Assembly (NCBI RefSeq): GCF_037997115.1
Contig: NZ_CP150484.1
Span: 4,568,058 to 4,630,387 of the forward strand
Origin: Amycolatopsis coloradensis
GTDB taxonomy: Bacteria > Actinomycetota > Actinomycetes > Mycobacteriales > Pseudonocardiaceae
Direction of reading: 5' to 3'
Length of the DNA: 62,330 bases
In this document: piece after piece, positions 15,956 to 26,504 of the stretch
Position numbering within the stretch: position 1 is the stretch's first letter
Layout: every line of letters begins with the position of its first letter
The notes under the pieces: model-generated
What the model was told of the DNA's origin: nothing
The model's input: the letters and a program-made list of their open reading frames with translations, nothing else
The model's database searches: none
Program-made: the position numbers and the translations under genes

Positions 15956-16931
15956 GCGCATGTGGTCCGACGGCGAGATCGAGGTACTGGCGCGGGCGGT
16001 CATCCGAGCGCCCTCTGTGCACAACATCCAGCCGTGGTCGCTGGCCCTGCCCGATATGCGCGCGGAACTGAGCGAACGGACCGACCTGCCCCTTCCCGAG
16101 CACGACCCGACCGGTCGCGACCGGCTCATCTCCTGCGGAGCGGCCTTGGAGAACCTCGTGCTGGCCGTCCGGGTGCTGGGGTGGTCCACCGAGGTGGAGA
16201 TAGCCGCGGGGCGTGGGCCTCTGGTCGCCGTCGTGACCACCTCGGGCCGCGAGCCGCCGTCCGACCGTGAGCTGCACGCGTATGCCGCCATCTCGCGGAG
16301 GCGGAGTCATCGCCGCCCGTTCGCCGCGATCCCGATCGCGTCGTCGATGCTCACGCCGGTCATCGGTCAGTTGCCGGATGGAGTCGGCTGCCGGGTTCTG
16401 CGCGCTGGTGACAAAGACACCCTCGCGGTACTGCTCGAACAGGCTTCCCAAACGATTCAGAGCCGTGACGACCTCCAGCGAGAGCTTGAGGAATGGACAG
16501 GGGACTGGCGGTCCGACAGTGTCGGTGACGGCTTGATCCGGCCTGGCTACGACAAGGCGGGCCTTCCGTGGGCGGGACTGGTCCGCCGGACGAGTCTGAT
16601 CCCGGACGTCCGGTCCCTCGCGCGCAGGCTCGATGCGGAAAGCATCTTGATCTTCTTCGCGAAGGAAGATGATCGTGCCGGCCACCTCACAACGGGAGTG
16701 GCCATGCAGCGCTCGTGGCTCGCGGCCGTCGACGGAGGGTTGGCCGCGTCGGTGCTGACCCAGCCGCTGCACGAGGAATCCGTCCGCGAGCGGATGACCG
16801 CGGAACTGAAGCTACCTGGACACCCCCAGCTCATCATGCGGCTCGGCTATCCGGACGGACAGGTTCGGCACGCCGCCCGCCGCCGACTCGGTGAGGTGGT
16901 GCGGCATCCGGACGATCATCCTGCTTTCTGA
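15939..16931 (+). CDS. Acg-family nitroreductase-fold protein
   Basis: A 330-aa protein with the family motif [11 protein letters not shown] near residues 24-34. It also has the [19 protein letters not shown] block, RRRSHRRPF, and the C-terminal VAMQRSWLAAVDGGLAASVLTQPL..LGYP block. All diagnostic elements are intact, unlike the 4888 copy. The ATG at 15939 is preceded by GGAGGAGGAAGG inside the SulP 3' end; MWSDGE at residue 8 is an alternative start. It closes the cyclase-SulP operon. The kinase gene begins 99 nt downstream. Confidence 0.88.
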   Translation: MPNPDERMWSDGEIEVLARAVIRAPSVHNIQPWSLALPDMRAELSERTDLPLPEHDPTGRDRLISCGAALENLVLAVRVLGWSTEVEIAAGRGPLVAVVTTSGREPPSDRELHAYAAISRRRSHRRPFAAIPIASSMLTPVIGQLPDGVGCRVLRAGDKDTLAVLLEQASQTIQSRDDLQRELEEWTGDWRSDSVGDGLIRPGYDKAGLPWAGLVRRTSLIPDVRSLARRLDAESILIFFAKEDDRAGHLTTGVAMQRSWLAAVDGGLAASVLTQPLHEESVRERMTAELKLPGHPQLIMRLGYPDGQVRHAARRRLGEVVRHPDDHPAF

Positions 16932-19414
<2,483 letters not shown>

Positions 19415-19501
19415 CTCGTCCCTCCTGCGGGGTCCCTGCGTCTCGACCGACGGTACCCGTGCACTTCGGCTGATACAGCCACCTAGACGTCCCAACGAAC
19501 C

Positions 19502-19545
19502 GGGACCTTGGGCCCTAGCGGGACCGCACCCGGGTATTTGGTCCC
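19502..19545. promoter_or_regulatory. Two DosR-like boxes between devR and Acg
   Basis: Box 1 is GGGACCTTGGGCCC (19502-19515) and box 2 GGGTATTTGGTCCC (19532-19545), centres 30 bp apart, about three helical turns. Box 2 lies 88 bp before the Acg start, and box 1 lies 88 bp from the devR start. Box 2 recurs almost exactly at 61247-61260 in the duplicated module. Double boxes are typical of strongly DevR-controlled promoters in mycobacteria. Confidence 0.65.
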
Positions 19546-19632
19546 GGCGATCGGTGCCCTCGGTACCTGCTCCATCCTCGTGGGACAGGTGCACCGTGGA
19601 ACCCGATCGAGGGACGACTGAGGACGGGACAC

Positions 19633-20613
19633 ATGGCAAACGGGTGGACGAGGGCCGAGACCGAGGTACTGGCGAGGACGTTGCTGCGGGCGCCCTCCGT
19701 GCACAACATCCAGCCGTGGCGGCTGGAGCTCGACGGACACCGGCTTCTCCTGCGTGAGCGCCGCGACCTGGCACTGCCCGAACACGACACCCGAGGCCGT
19801 GACCGGCTCATCTCGTGCGGTGCCGCCCTCGCCAATGTGGAGCTGGCGGTCCGGGTTCTCGGCTACGACCTGATCACGCGGATGTTCCCGGAGGACGGCG
19901 AGCCGGACATCGTCGCCGCGATCGAGACCACGGGGCGTTCGGCGCCGTCCGATGTCGACCTGCACCGGTACTCGGCGATCGCCCGGCGAGGAAGCTACCG
20001 GCACCCCTTCTCCGGCCGACGAGTCTCGCGAGCGGAAATCGGTGACTTGATCGCCGCCGCGAACGAAAGCGGGGTCGAAGCCAGGCTGATCCACGACGAG
20101 CTGGAACTCTCCCGGGTCGCGGATCTGCTCGAATTCGCCGCCGAGACGTATCAGCACGATCTGGCGTACCAGCGCGAACTGGCCCTGTGGACGATCCACG
20201 ACGAGCAGTTTCACCGCCATGGCGTCGGGCTGGCCGCGAGCACGCTTCCCGCCGGATCGCTTCCCTGGGCGGGACTGGTCCGGCCAGGGACGGCTCTCCC
20301 CGATCGCCGAGTTCTTCAGCGTCGCCTCGCCGGTGAGACCTTGCTGGTCTTCCTCACCGTCGATGATGGCCGGTACGACCACCTGCACGCGGGACACGCG
20401 CTCCAGGACACCTGGCTTGAAGCGGTCGACGACGGTCTGGCCGGTTCGGTGCTGACCCAGCCGTTGCACCTGCCCGAAGTCCGTTCCGCGTTGACCGAGG
20501 ATCTGGAGCTTCCCGGGTTTCCGCAGGCCGTCATGCGCTTCGGCTATCCCACCGGGCTCGTGCCGTCGAGCCCGCGCCGTGCCGTCGACGAAATCCTCGG
20601 GAACGGATTCTGA
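19633..20613 (+). CDS. Acg-family nitroreductase-fold protein
   Basis: A 326-aa member with [15 protein letters not shown] near residues 20-34, [31 protein letters not shown] and the ending [29 protein letters not shown]. It is strikingly similar to the protein at 61345, which sits in the same position relative to the second devR, so the two are recent duplicates or a conserved module. The ATG has an AGGACGGGAC leader. It is probably cotranscribed with the beta-CASP nuclease 24 nt downstream. Confidence 0.9.
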   Translation: MANGWTRAETEVLARTLLRAPSVHNIQPWRLELDGHRLLLRERRDLALPEHDTRGRDRLISCGAALANVELAVRVLGYDLITRMFPEDGEPDIVAAIETTGRSAPSDVDLHRYSAIARRGSYRHPFSGRRVSRAEIGDLIAAANESGVEARLIHDELELSRVADLLEFAAETYQHDLAYQRELALWTIHDEQFHRHGVGLAASTLPAGSLPWAGLVRPGTALPDRRVLQRRLAGETLLVFLTVDDGRYDHLHAGHALQDTWLEAVDDGLAGSVLTQPLHLPEVRSALTEDLELPGFPQAVMRFGYPTGLVPSSPRRAVDEILGNGF

Positions 20614-20637
20614 GCTCCTCACGAGAAAGGCGTCATC

Positions 20638-22011
20638 GTGACCATCGCGCTGACCTTCCATGGCGGAGCCGGAACCGTCACCGGCAGCAAGTACCTGCTG
20701 GAAACGCCCCGTTCCCGTGTCCTGGTCGACTGCGGGCTCTTCCAGGGACTCGCCGATCTGCGCCGCCGGAACTGGGCACCGCTGCCGCGTGCCTTGACCG
20801 ACATCGACGCCGTGGTGATCACCCACGCCCATCTGGACCACTGCGGGTACCTGCCGGTCCTGGTGCGATCGGGCTGGCGCGGACCGGTGTACGCGACACC
20901 GGGCACCGCGGCTCTCGTTCCGATCGTGCTGGAGGACAGTGCCCATCTCATGACCGAGGAGGCCGCGCACGCCAACAAGTACGGCTGGTCGAAGCACCGG
21001 CCGGCCTTGCCTCTTTACGACGCGGGTGACGCGCGGAAAGCGATCGGTCTTCTCGAAGAGCTCGAGTACGGCGTCGAGACGACGGTCGGCAAGGACATGA
21101 CGCTGCGTTTCGGGCAAGCCGGTCACATCCTCGGCTCCGCCTGGGCACAGCTGCGGTCCGATGGGCGCGAGGTCGTGTTCAGCGGCGATCTCGGCCGTCC
21201 GGCACACAGTCTCCTGCGCCCGCCATCGCCGCGGCCTCCCTGCGACGCGCTGGTACTCGAATCGACCTACGGCTCCCGGGTCCACCACGACACCGACGCC
21301 ATGGACCAGCTCGGCGAAGTCATCAGGCGGACGGCCAGACGCGGCGGCAGTGTCCTCATCCCGGCGTTCGCCGTCGACAGGACCGAAGTGGTACTGGCCG
21401 CGCTCGCGAAGTTGATGCGGTCGCACACGATCCCCGACCTGCCGGTTTACGTGGACAGCCCGATGGCCTTGGCGGCGCTGCGGGTGTATCGCGAGGCATT
21501 CCGTGACCATTGGCCGGAGATCCGGCCCGAACTCGCCGGGCACGATCCGCTGACTCCGCGTTCGCTGACGGAACTGCGAACGGTGGAAGAATCCATGCGG
21601 GTCAACGCTCCGAGGATGCCTTCGATCATCATCTCCGCGTCGGGGATGGCGAGCGGAGGCCGGGTACTGCATCACCTCGAACACATGCTGCCTGATCACC
21701 GGCACACCGTGCTGATAGTCGGCTACGCCGCCCCTGGCACCCGCGCGCGCAGCCTCGCGAACGGAGCGAGGCAGATCAAGATCCATGGCCGCTACACCAC
21801 GGTCCGCGCCGACGTGGCCCAGCTCGACGCCTTCAGCGCCCATGCCGACGCGGACGAGCTGGTGCGGTGGGCCACCGCGGGAGCGCCGCCGAAGAGTACC
21901 TATCTCGTGCACGGCGAGCCCGAGGCCTCGGCGGCGGTCGCCGAACGGCTTCATACCGAGCATGACTGGCAGGCTGTCGTTCCCCGTGATCGGGAGCGGG
22001 TGCTGATCTGA
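20638..22011 (+). CDS. MBL-fold beta-CASP nuclease (CPSF/YSH1-like)
   Basis: A 457-aa metallo-beta-lactamase-fold hydrolase. The zinc motif THAHLDH is at residues 62-68. Further MBL ligands are in FGQAGHILGSA and FSGDLG, followed by a beta-CASP domain (ESTYGSR, IPAFAVDRTE, SASGMASGGRVLHHLEHML) and the C-terminal DAFSAHADADEL motif. Such proteins process or degrade RNA. It is shorter than RNase J (~550 aa) and lacks its C-terminal domain, resembling the CPSF73-like group. GTG start after GAGAAAGG. Its place behind an Acg gene suggests RNA turnover as part of the stress response, by inference. Confidence 0.85.
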   Translation: MTIALTFHGGAGTVTGSKYLLETPRSRVLVDCGLFQGLADLRRRNWAPLPRALTDIDAVVITHAHLDHCGYLPVLVRSGWRGPVYATPGTAALVPIVLEDSAHLMTEEAAHANKYGWSKHRPALPLYDAGDARKAIGLLEELEYGVETTVGKDMTLRFGQAGHILGSAWAQLRSDGREVVFSGDLGRPAHSLLRPPSPRPPCDALVLESTYGSRVHHDTDAMDQLGEVIRRTARRGGSVLIPAFAVDRTEVVLAALAKLMRSHTIPDLPVYVDSPMALAALRVYREAFRDHWPEIRPELAGHDPLTPRSLTELRTVEESMRVNAPRMPSIIISASGMASGGRVLHHLEHMLPDHRHTVLIVGYAAPGTRARSLANGARQIKIHGRYTTVRADVAQLDAFSAHADADELVRWATAGAPPKSTYLVHGEPEASAAVAERLHTEHDWQAVVPRDRERVLI

Positions 22012-22014
22012 CGG

Positions 22015-22160
22015 CTACGCGTGGGTCGCCGGGTCAACCGGTCGCCTGCCCAGGTGAGGTAGGCGACCGGGCCGACGAAGTCGACAGCGATGATCAGCGC
22101 CCATCGCCGCTTGGAGCCGCGGATCTCGCCGGCGGGACGGAACGCGAGGTCCGGATCGCG
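22015..22160 (-). pseudogene. Remnant of a PLDc_N-type small membrane protein
   Basis: Reading leftward, a frame encodes FRPAGEIRGSKRRWALI followed by a hydrophobic stretch VDFVGPVAYLTWAGDR. This is the R-GSK-W plus GP-Y-GR pattern of small PLDc_N-domain membrane proteins. It has no start codon: a TGA lies immediately upstream at 22161-22163 and the preceding N-terminal part is not in any frame. I read this as a decayed gene fragment. It could also be chance similarity, as only ~45 residues are involved. Confidence 0.4.
22038..22070. terminator. Hairpin after the beta-CASP gene
   Basis: Arms 22038-22050 and 22058-22070 pair at 12 of 13 positions around a 7-nt loop, 27 nt after the nuclease stop. 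There is no T-tract, as is common in high-GC actinobacteria. It overlaps the putative PLDc_N remnant. Confidence 0.5.
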
Positions 22161-22287
22161 TCAGCATGGTGATCTCCCGTTCGATTCCGACGTCGTTATT
22201 GAGGGGTAAGGCGAACGTGTCGGGTGCGGTGGGCGGTCCGCTCATGGCCGCCTTCGATCGTGTCGCGAAAGCCACGTCGACGGCGTA

Positions 22288-22335
22288 GCGAAGGGACCCT
22301 TCCCTACCTTCAGAGTAGGCAAGGAGGCCTTCACC
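22288..22335. repeat. Intergenic GAAGG..CCTTC palindrome cluster
   Basis: GAAGGGACCCTTC (22290-22302) is self-complementary. A CCTAC/GTAGG hairpin (22303-22319) and AAGGAGGCCTT follow directly. It is related in style to the repeats at 3751 and 36841. The rest of the 433-nt gap 22012-22444 holds only the PLDc_N remnant, the hairpin above and the promoter of the GNAT gene. Confidence 0.55.
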
Positions 22336-22373
22336 ACCACCCGGGTCGATGTCGACGGCCGGACGGAAGACGA

Positions 22374-22387
22374 GGGACATTGGTCCC
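22374..22387. promoter_or_regulatory. Best DosR-like box in the window
   Basis: GGGACATTGGTCCC has both GGGAC and GTCCC half-sites intact with a 4-nt spacer, the exact core and spacing of the mycobacterial DosR box. It is 45 bp upstream of the -10 candidate at 22433 and 57 bp upstream of the GNAT start. Confidence 0.65.
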
Positions 22388-22432
22388 GGTGGCATAGCCT
22401 CTTCGGCCGTAGCGCCGCAAAGTCCGCGGTCC

Positions 22433-22438
22433 TACGCT
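22433..22438 (+). promoter_or_regulatory. Candidate -10 element for a leaderless GNAT mRNA
   Basis: TACGCT fits the actinobacterial TANNNT -10. It ends 6 nt before the ATG at 22445, which has no Shine-Dalgarno sequence, so transcription would start at or next to the start codon. Confidence 0.45.
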
Positions 22439-22444
22439 GAGCCG

Positions 22445-22960
22445 ATGGACGGACAGCCGGTGCGCCTGCGCGATGGCCGGACCGTCTTCGTGACCCGTGT
22501 GAGCCCGGCCGACGCCGAAGAACTCGGCGAGGCGCTCGTCGAAGCGGATCGGGAGACGCTGTACCGCCGGTTCTGCGGGCCGCCTCCGAAGGTGACACCG
22601 CGCTTGCTGGCACACCTGACCGAGCTCGATTTCGATCGCCGTTACGCGCTTGTCGCGCGTGACGAGGCCGGGAAGGGCGTGGCGATCGCGCGGTACGAGG
22701 CGACGCTCCAGCCGGGGGTCGCGGAGATCGCGGTCGCGGTGAAGCCTTGCTGGCGCCGGGCAGGGCTGGCGACGGCTTTGGTCACGAAGCTGGCGGAAGC
22801 GGCGTCGCGGCACGGGTTCAGCGAGTTCACCGCGACCTATCTCGCGGACAACCGCGCCGTCGCCGATCTGCTCGACTCGGCGGGGGCACGACAGGTGATC
22901 ACGGACGGTCTCGCGGACGCGGCGGTGCGGCTGCCGCCCCGTCCGTCCACAGTGGACTGA
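22445..22960 (+). CDS. GNAT-family N-acetyltransferase
   Basis: A 171-aa single GNAT domain. N-terminal RLRDGRTVFVTRVSPADAEEL is the entry strand-helix. The acetyl-CoA loop region is VAVKPCWRRAGLATALVTKL (R-x-x-G-L/A type), followed by helix-strand FTATYLADNRAVADLLDSAG. Similarity to the GNAT part of the 7779 fusion (RETLYRRFC versus RDRYLRFF) suggests it belongs to the protein-acetyltransferase-like group, but the substrate is unknown. The ATG at 22445 lacks a ribosome-binding site and is probably leaderless. The perfect box at 22374-22387 lies upstream. Confidence 0.85.
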   Translation: MDGQPVRLRDGRTVFVTRVSPADAEELGEALVEADRETLYRRFCGPPPKVTPRLLAHLTELDFDRRYALVARDEAGKGVAIARYEATLQPGVAEIAVAVKPCWRRAGLATALVTKLAEAASRHGFSEFTATYLADNRAVADLLDSAGARQVITDGLADAAVRLPPRPSTVD

Positions 22961-22961
22961 T

Positions 22962-22975
22962 AGGTCGAAGGTCCC
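22962..22975. promoter_or_regulatory. DosR-like box upstream of USP-CtpF-like pair
   Basis: AGGTCGAAGGTCCC: one perfect half-site (GGGACCTTCG on the reverse strand) and one degenerate. It begins 2 nt after the GNAT stop and lies 89 bp before the USP start at 23065. Confidence 0.45.
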
Positions 22976-23064
22976 GCCCCCCGGTTACGAACGCCGCTGC
23001 CTTCCTGACGCGTCAGTTCCTAACGTCCAAGGCAGTTGCCGAAATCAGGATGGGGTGAACCGTT

Positions 23065-23967
23065 ATGCCGGAGAATTCGGGGCACAGGGTCGTCGTCGGT
23101 GTCGACGGCTCGGAGTCCGCGATCAGGGCCGTCCGCTGGGCGGCGGATCAGGCGCGCCGCCGCCACGCGGAACTCGCGCTGGTACACGCGATCGACGACG
23201 AGTCGCTGAGTCATCCGAGGCCGATGCCGACCCGGGAGGATCTCGCGGGAATGATCAGGATGCGCGGACATCGCCTCCTGCGGCAAGCCCGTGACGCCGC
23301 CAGGGAGATCGCTCCGGACCTCCACGTCTCACTCCTGTTGCGGCACGAGCGCCCGGTGCAAGCGCTGAAAGACGCGGCCGAGAACGCGGACCTGCTCGTG
23401 CTGGGGACCGAAGGTCTGCGTCCCTTGGGCCGGGTGCTGGTCGGGTCGGTGTCCATCGCGCTGGCGGCACGTGCGGCGTGCCCCGTCGCGCTGATCCGTC
23501 CGCACGTCGCGGAAGCCGACGCACCGCATGACGGACCGGTCGTCGTCGGGGTCGACGGGACAAGGACCAGCGAAGCCGCCCTCGCGCTCGCCTTCGAGGA
23601 AGCGTCCTGGCGGCAGACCGAACTGGTCGCCCTGCACTGCTGGGACGACGTGTTCCTTTCGGCGGTGTTCGAGGAGACGCACTGGAGGCTGGAGCGGTCC
23701 GAGATCGAGGAGAGCGCGAACGAGGTCCTCGCCGAACGGCTGGCGGGCTGGCGGGAGAAGTACCCCGACGTGCGTGTCCACCGGGAGGTCGTACGCGGCC
23801 GTCCTGCCGACGAACTGCTCAAACACGCCGACCGGGCGCAACTACTGGTCGTGGGCAGTCGCGGCCGCGGCGGTGTCGCCGGGATGCTGCTCGGTTCGAC
23901 CAGCCAAGCGGTGATGTCCTACGCGCTGTGCCCGGTGATCGTGGCCCGCGAGGCAGCGGACCGGTGA
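23065..23967 (+). CDS. Tandem universal stress protein
   Basis: A 300-aa double USP. Domain 1 starts RVVVGVDGSESAIRAV, with loop GTEG-x9-GS. Domain 2 starts PVVVGVDGTRTSEAAL, with loop GSRG-x9-GS. Both nucleotide loops are intact, so two ATP sites are predicted, as in Rv2623. The stop overlaps the GTG start of the P-type ATPase, indicating translational coupling. A half-strength DosR-like box lies 89 bp upstream. Confidence 0.93.
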   Translation: MPENSGHRVVVGVDGSESAIRAVRWAADQARRRHAELALVHAIDDESLSHPRPMPTREDLAGMIRMRGHRLLRQARDAAREIAPDLHVSLLLRHERPVQALKDAAENADLLVLGTEGLRPLGRVLVGSVSIALAARAACPVALIRPHVAEADAPHDGPVVVGVDGTRTSEAALALAFEEASWRQTELVALHCWDDVFLSAVFEETHWRLERSEIEESANEVLAERLAGWREKYPDVRVHREVVRGRPADELLKHADRAQLLVVGSRGRGGVAGMLLGSTSQAVMSYALCPVIVAREAADR

Positions 23968-26504
23968 CCGGCTCCGCCATGGTCCGGGAAGGGGCGGGTC
24001 TCACGTCGGACGAAGCGGCGACCGCGCTTCGCCGGGACGGACCGAATACCTTGCCCACCGCGAAACATCGGAACCCGGTGTTGACGCTCGCGGGTCAGAT
24101 GGTCCACTTCTTCGCGTTGATGCTGTGGGCGGCGGCGGGGCTGGCGCTGCTCGCCGGGATGCCGGCGCTGTCGATCGCGATCGTCGTGGTCGTGGTGCTC
24201 AACGGTGCGTTCTCGTTCGCCCAGGAGTACCGGGCGGACCGTGCCGCGGAGCGGTTGCGGGATCTGCTGCCGGTGCGCGCGACGGTGCGCCGGGATGGGC
24301 GTGCGGTCGTCGTGGACGCGGCGGACCTGGTCGTGGGCGACGTGGTCCTGCTCGAGGCCGGGGACCGCGTGTGCGCAGACGGCGAACTCGCCGAATGCGG
24401 CCTGCTCTCGGTGGACGAATCCATGCTGACCGGCGAGAGCAGACCCGTGCGGCCGGAGGTCGGCGGAACCGTTTTCGCCGGTACGTATGTCACCGAAGGG
24501 CACGGCGTCGCGATCGTGACGGCCACCGGCGCCCGCTCCCGCCTCGCCGGAATCTCGGCGGTGACCGCGAGCGCGGTGCGGCCTAAGAGTCCTTTGGCCA
24601 CGCAGTTGCACCGTGTGGTGCGGATCGTCGCCCTGACCGCGGTCGCGGTCGGCTGCGTGTTCTTCGCCGCCGCCCTCGGTCTCGGCCGCGCGGGAACGGA
24701 AAGCTTCCTGCTCGCGATCGGCGTGACGGTCGCGCTCGTCCCGGAGGGACTGCTGCCGACCGTGACGCTGTCGCTGGCGCGGGCGGCGCAGAAGATGGCG
24801 GGCCGCGACGCCCTGGTACGCCGGCTCGAATCCGTGGAGACGCTGGGGGCGACCACGTTCATCTGCACCGACAAGACCGGCACACTGACCCGAAACGAAA
24901 TGTCCGTGGTCCAAGTGTGGACGCCGTCCGGGACCGTCGAGGTCGACGGTACGGGGTACCGGCCGGTCGGCGAGCTGACCGGCTCGCCGGCGGCGGTACG
25001 GGCGGCGGCGACACTCGCGGATTCCGCGGCGCGGTGCTCTCCGGACGCGCACGCCGTCGAAGAGGCGAACGGGTGGCGGCCGGTCGGCGACCCGATGGAG
25101 GTGGCGCTGCACGTCCTCGCCGCACGTGCCGGAGTCACCGGCGCTCCGCCGCCGGCCCGACGGCGGCCGTTCGATCCGCGCCGGCGCCGGTCATCGGTCG
25201 CGGACGTCGACGGCCTCCATGTCTCGGGCGCGCCGGACACCGTCCTGCCACTGTGCGCGGAGGTTTCCGGAGCGGACGAAGCCGTTGCCGCGTTCAGCAG
25301 GGCGGGCCTGCGGGTGCTCGCGGTGGCGCACCACACCGAACCGGCAGCGAAAGAAGAGCAGGGCGGACTGACGCTGCTCGGCCTCGTCGGGCTGGAGGAC
25401 CCGCCCCGGCCCGACGTCAGCGCCGCGATCGCGTCCTGCCGTCGTGCCGGGATCCGGCTGGCGATGGTGACGGGCGACCATCCGGGGACGGCCGCGGCCA
25501 TCGCCGCGGAAGTCGGGCTGCTCGGGCCGGACCGGCTCGTCTTGGAGGGCAAGGACCTGCCGGCCGACGACGAGGCGCTCGGCAGGCTGCTCGACGTCGA
25601 CGGCGTGGTGGTCGCCAGGGTCGCCCCGGAGGAGAAGCTCCGGATCGCGAAGGTCCTCCAGGCCCGAGGACACGTCGTGGCGATGACCGGCGACGGCGTC
25701 AACGACGGACCGGCCTTGCGCACAGCGGACATCGGTGTCGCGATGGGGGCGTCAGGCAGTGACGTCGCCAGGGAAGCGGCCGACCTGGTCCTCCTCGACG
25801 ATCATTTCGGCACCATCGTGGCCGCCGTGGAACTCGGGCGCGCGACGTTCGTGAACATCCGGCGCTTTCTCACCTACCACCTGACCGACAACGTCGCCGA
25901 GCTCACGCCGTTCGTCGTGTGGGCGCTCGCGGGAGGGCAGATCCCACTGGCCATCACGGTCCTGCAGGTACTGGCGCTCGACATCGGCACCGATCTCCTT
26001 CCCGCGGTCGCGCTCGGCGCGGAGCCGCCGAACCGGCGCACGATGGAGGGGCCCGCGAAGGGCGGTTCCCTGATCGACGGCAGGTTGGCGCGCCGCGCCT
26101 TCGGAGTGCTCGGCCCGGCCGAGGCGATGGCGTCGATGGCGGCGTTCTTGGTGGTCCTCCTCGGCGGCGGGTGGTGGTTCGGCGAGGTCCCGGACACCGC
26201 GCTCCTCGCGACCGCGTCCGGTACCGCCTTCACCGCGATCGTGCTCGGCCAGCTCGCGAACGCCTTCGCCTGCCGGAGCGAGTCACGCTGGATCGGCAGG
26301 ATCGGAGTGCGGGGAAATCCGCTGCTGTGGTTCGCGATCGCCTTCGAACTCGCGATGCTGGCGGCTTTCCTCCTGATGCCGCCCCTGCCCGGGCTTCTCG
26401 GCGGTACCGTGCCGAGCCCGCTCGGCTGGGTGCTGGCCTTCGCCACCGTCCCGGTCGTCCTGCTCGCCGACACCGTCCACAAGGCCGTTCGTGCCCGGTC
26501 GTGA
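23964..26504 (+). CDS. P2-type cation-transporting ATPase (CtpF-like)
   Basis: An 846-aa P-type ATPase. It has an N-terminal cation-ATPase domain (LTSDEAATALRRDGPNTLP), the A-domain TGES motif (SMLTGESRPV), TM4 motif VALVPEGLLPTV (PEGL, P2 class), phosphorylation site D303 in CTDKTGTLT, hinge GDGVNDGPAL and a C-terminal TM bundle. The closest known family is CtpF/Rv1997, a DosR-regulon ATPase linked to Ca2+ export in mycobacteria; ion specificity here is not readable from sequence alone. Start GTG overlaps the USP stop; ATG at 23979 is an alternative. The 3' end overlaps 222 nt of the convergent WS/DGAT frame. Confidence 0.9.
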   Translation: MTGSAMVREGAGLTSDEAATALRRDGPNTLPTAKHRNPVLTLAGQMVHFFALMLWAAAGLALLAGMPALSIAIVVVVVLNGAFSFAQEYRADRAAERLRDLLPVRATVRRDGRAVVVDAADLVVGDVVLLEAGDRVCADGELAECGLLSVDESMLTGESRPVRPEVGGTVFAGTYVTEGHGVAIVTATGARSRLAGISAVTASAVRPKSPLATQLHRVVRIVALTAVAVGCVFFAAALGLGRAGTESFLLAIGVTVALVPEGLLPTVTLSLARAAQKMAGRDALVRRLESVETLGATTFICTDKTGTLTRNEMSVVQVWTPSGTVEVDGTGYRPVGELTGSPAAVRAAATLADSAARCSPDAHAVEEANGWRPVGDPMEVALHVLAARAGVTGAPPPARRRPFDPRRRRSSVADVDGLHVSGAPDTVLPLCAEVSGADEAVAAFSRAGLRVLAVAHHTEPAAKEEQGGLTLLGLVGLEDPPRPDVSAAIASCRRAGIRLAMVTGDHPGTAAAIAAEVGLLGPDRLVLEGKDLPADDEALGRLLDVDGVVVARVAPEEKLRIAKVLQARGHVVAMTGDGVNDGPALRTADIGVAMGASGSDVAREAADLVLLDDHFGTIVAAVELGRATFVNIRRFLTYHLTDNVAELTPFVVWALAGGQIPLAITVLQVLALDIGTDLLPAVALGAEPPNRRTMEGPAKGGSLIDGRLARRAFGVLGPAEAMASMAAFLVVLLGGGWWFGEVPDTALLATASGTAFTAIVLGQLANAFACRSESRWIGRIGVRGNPLLWFAIAFELAMLAAFLLMPPLPGLLGGTVPSPLGWVLAFATVPVVLLADTVHKAVRARS

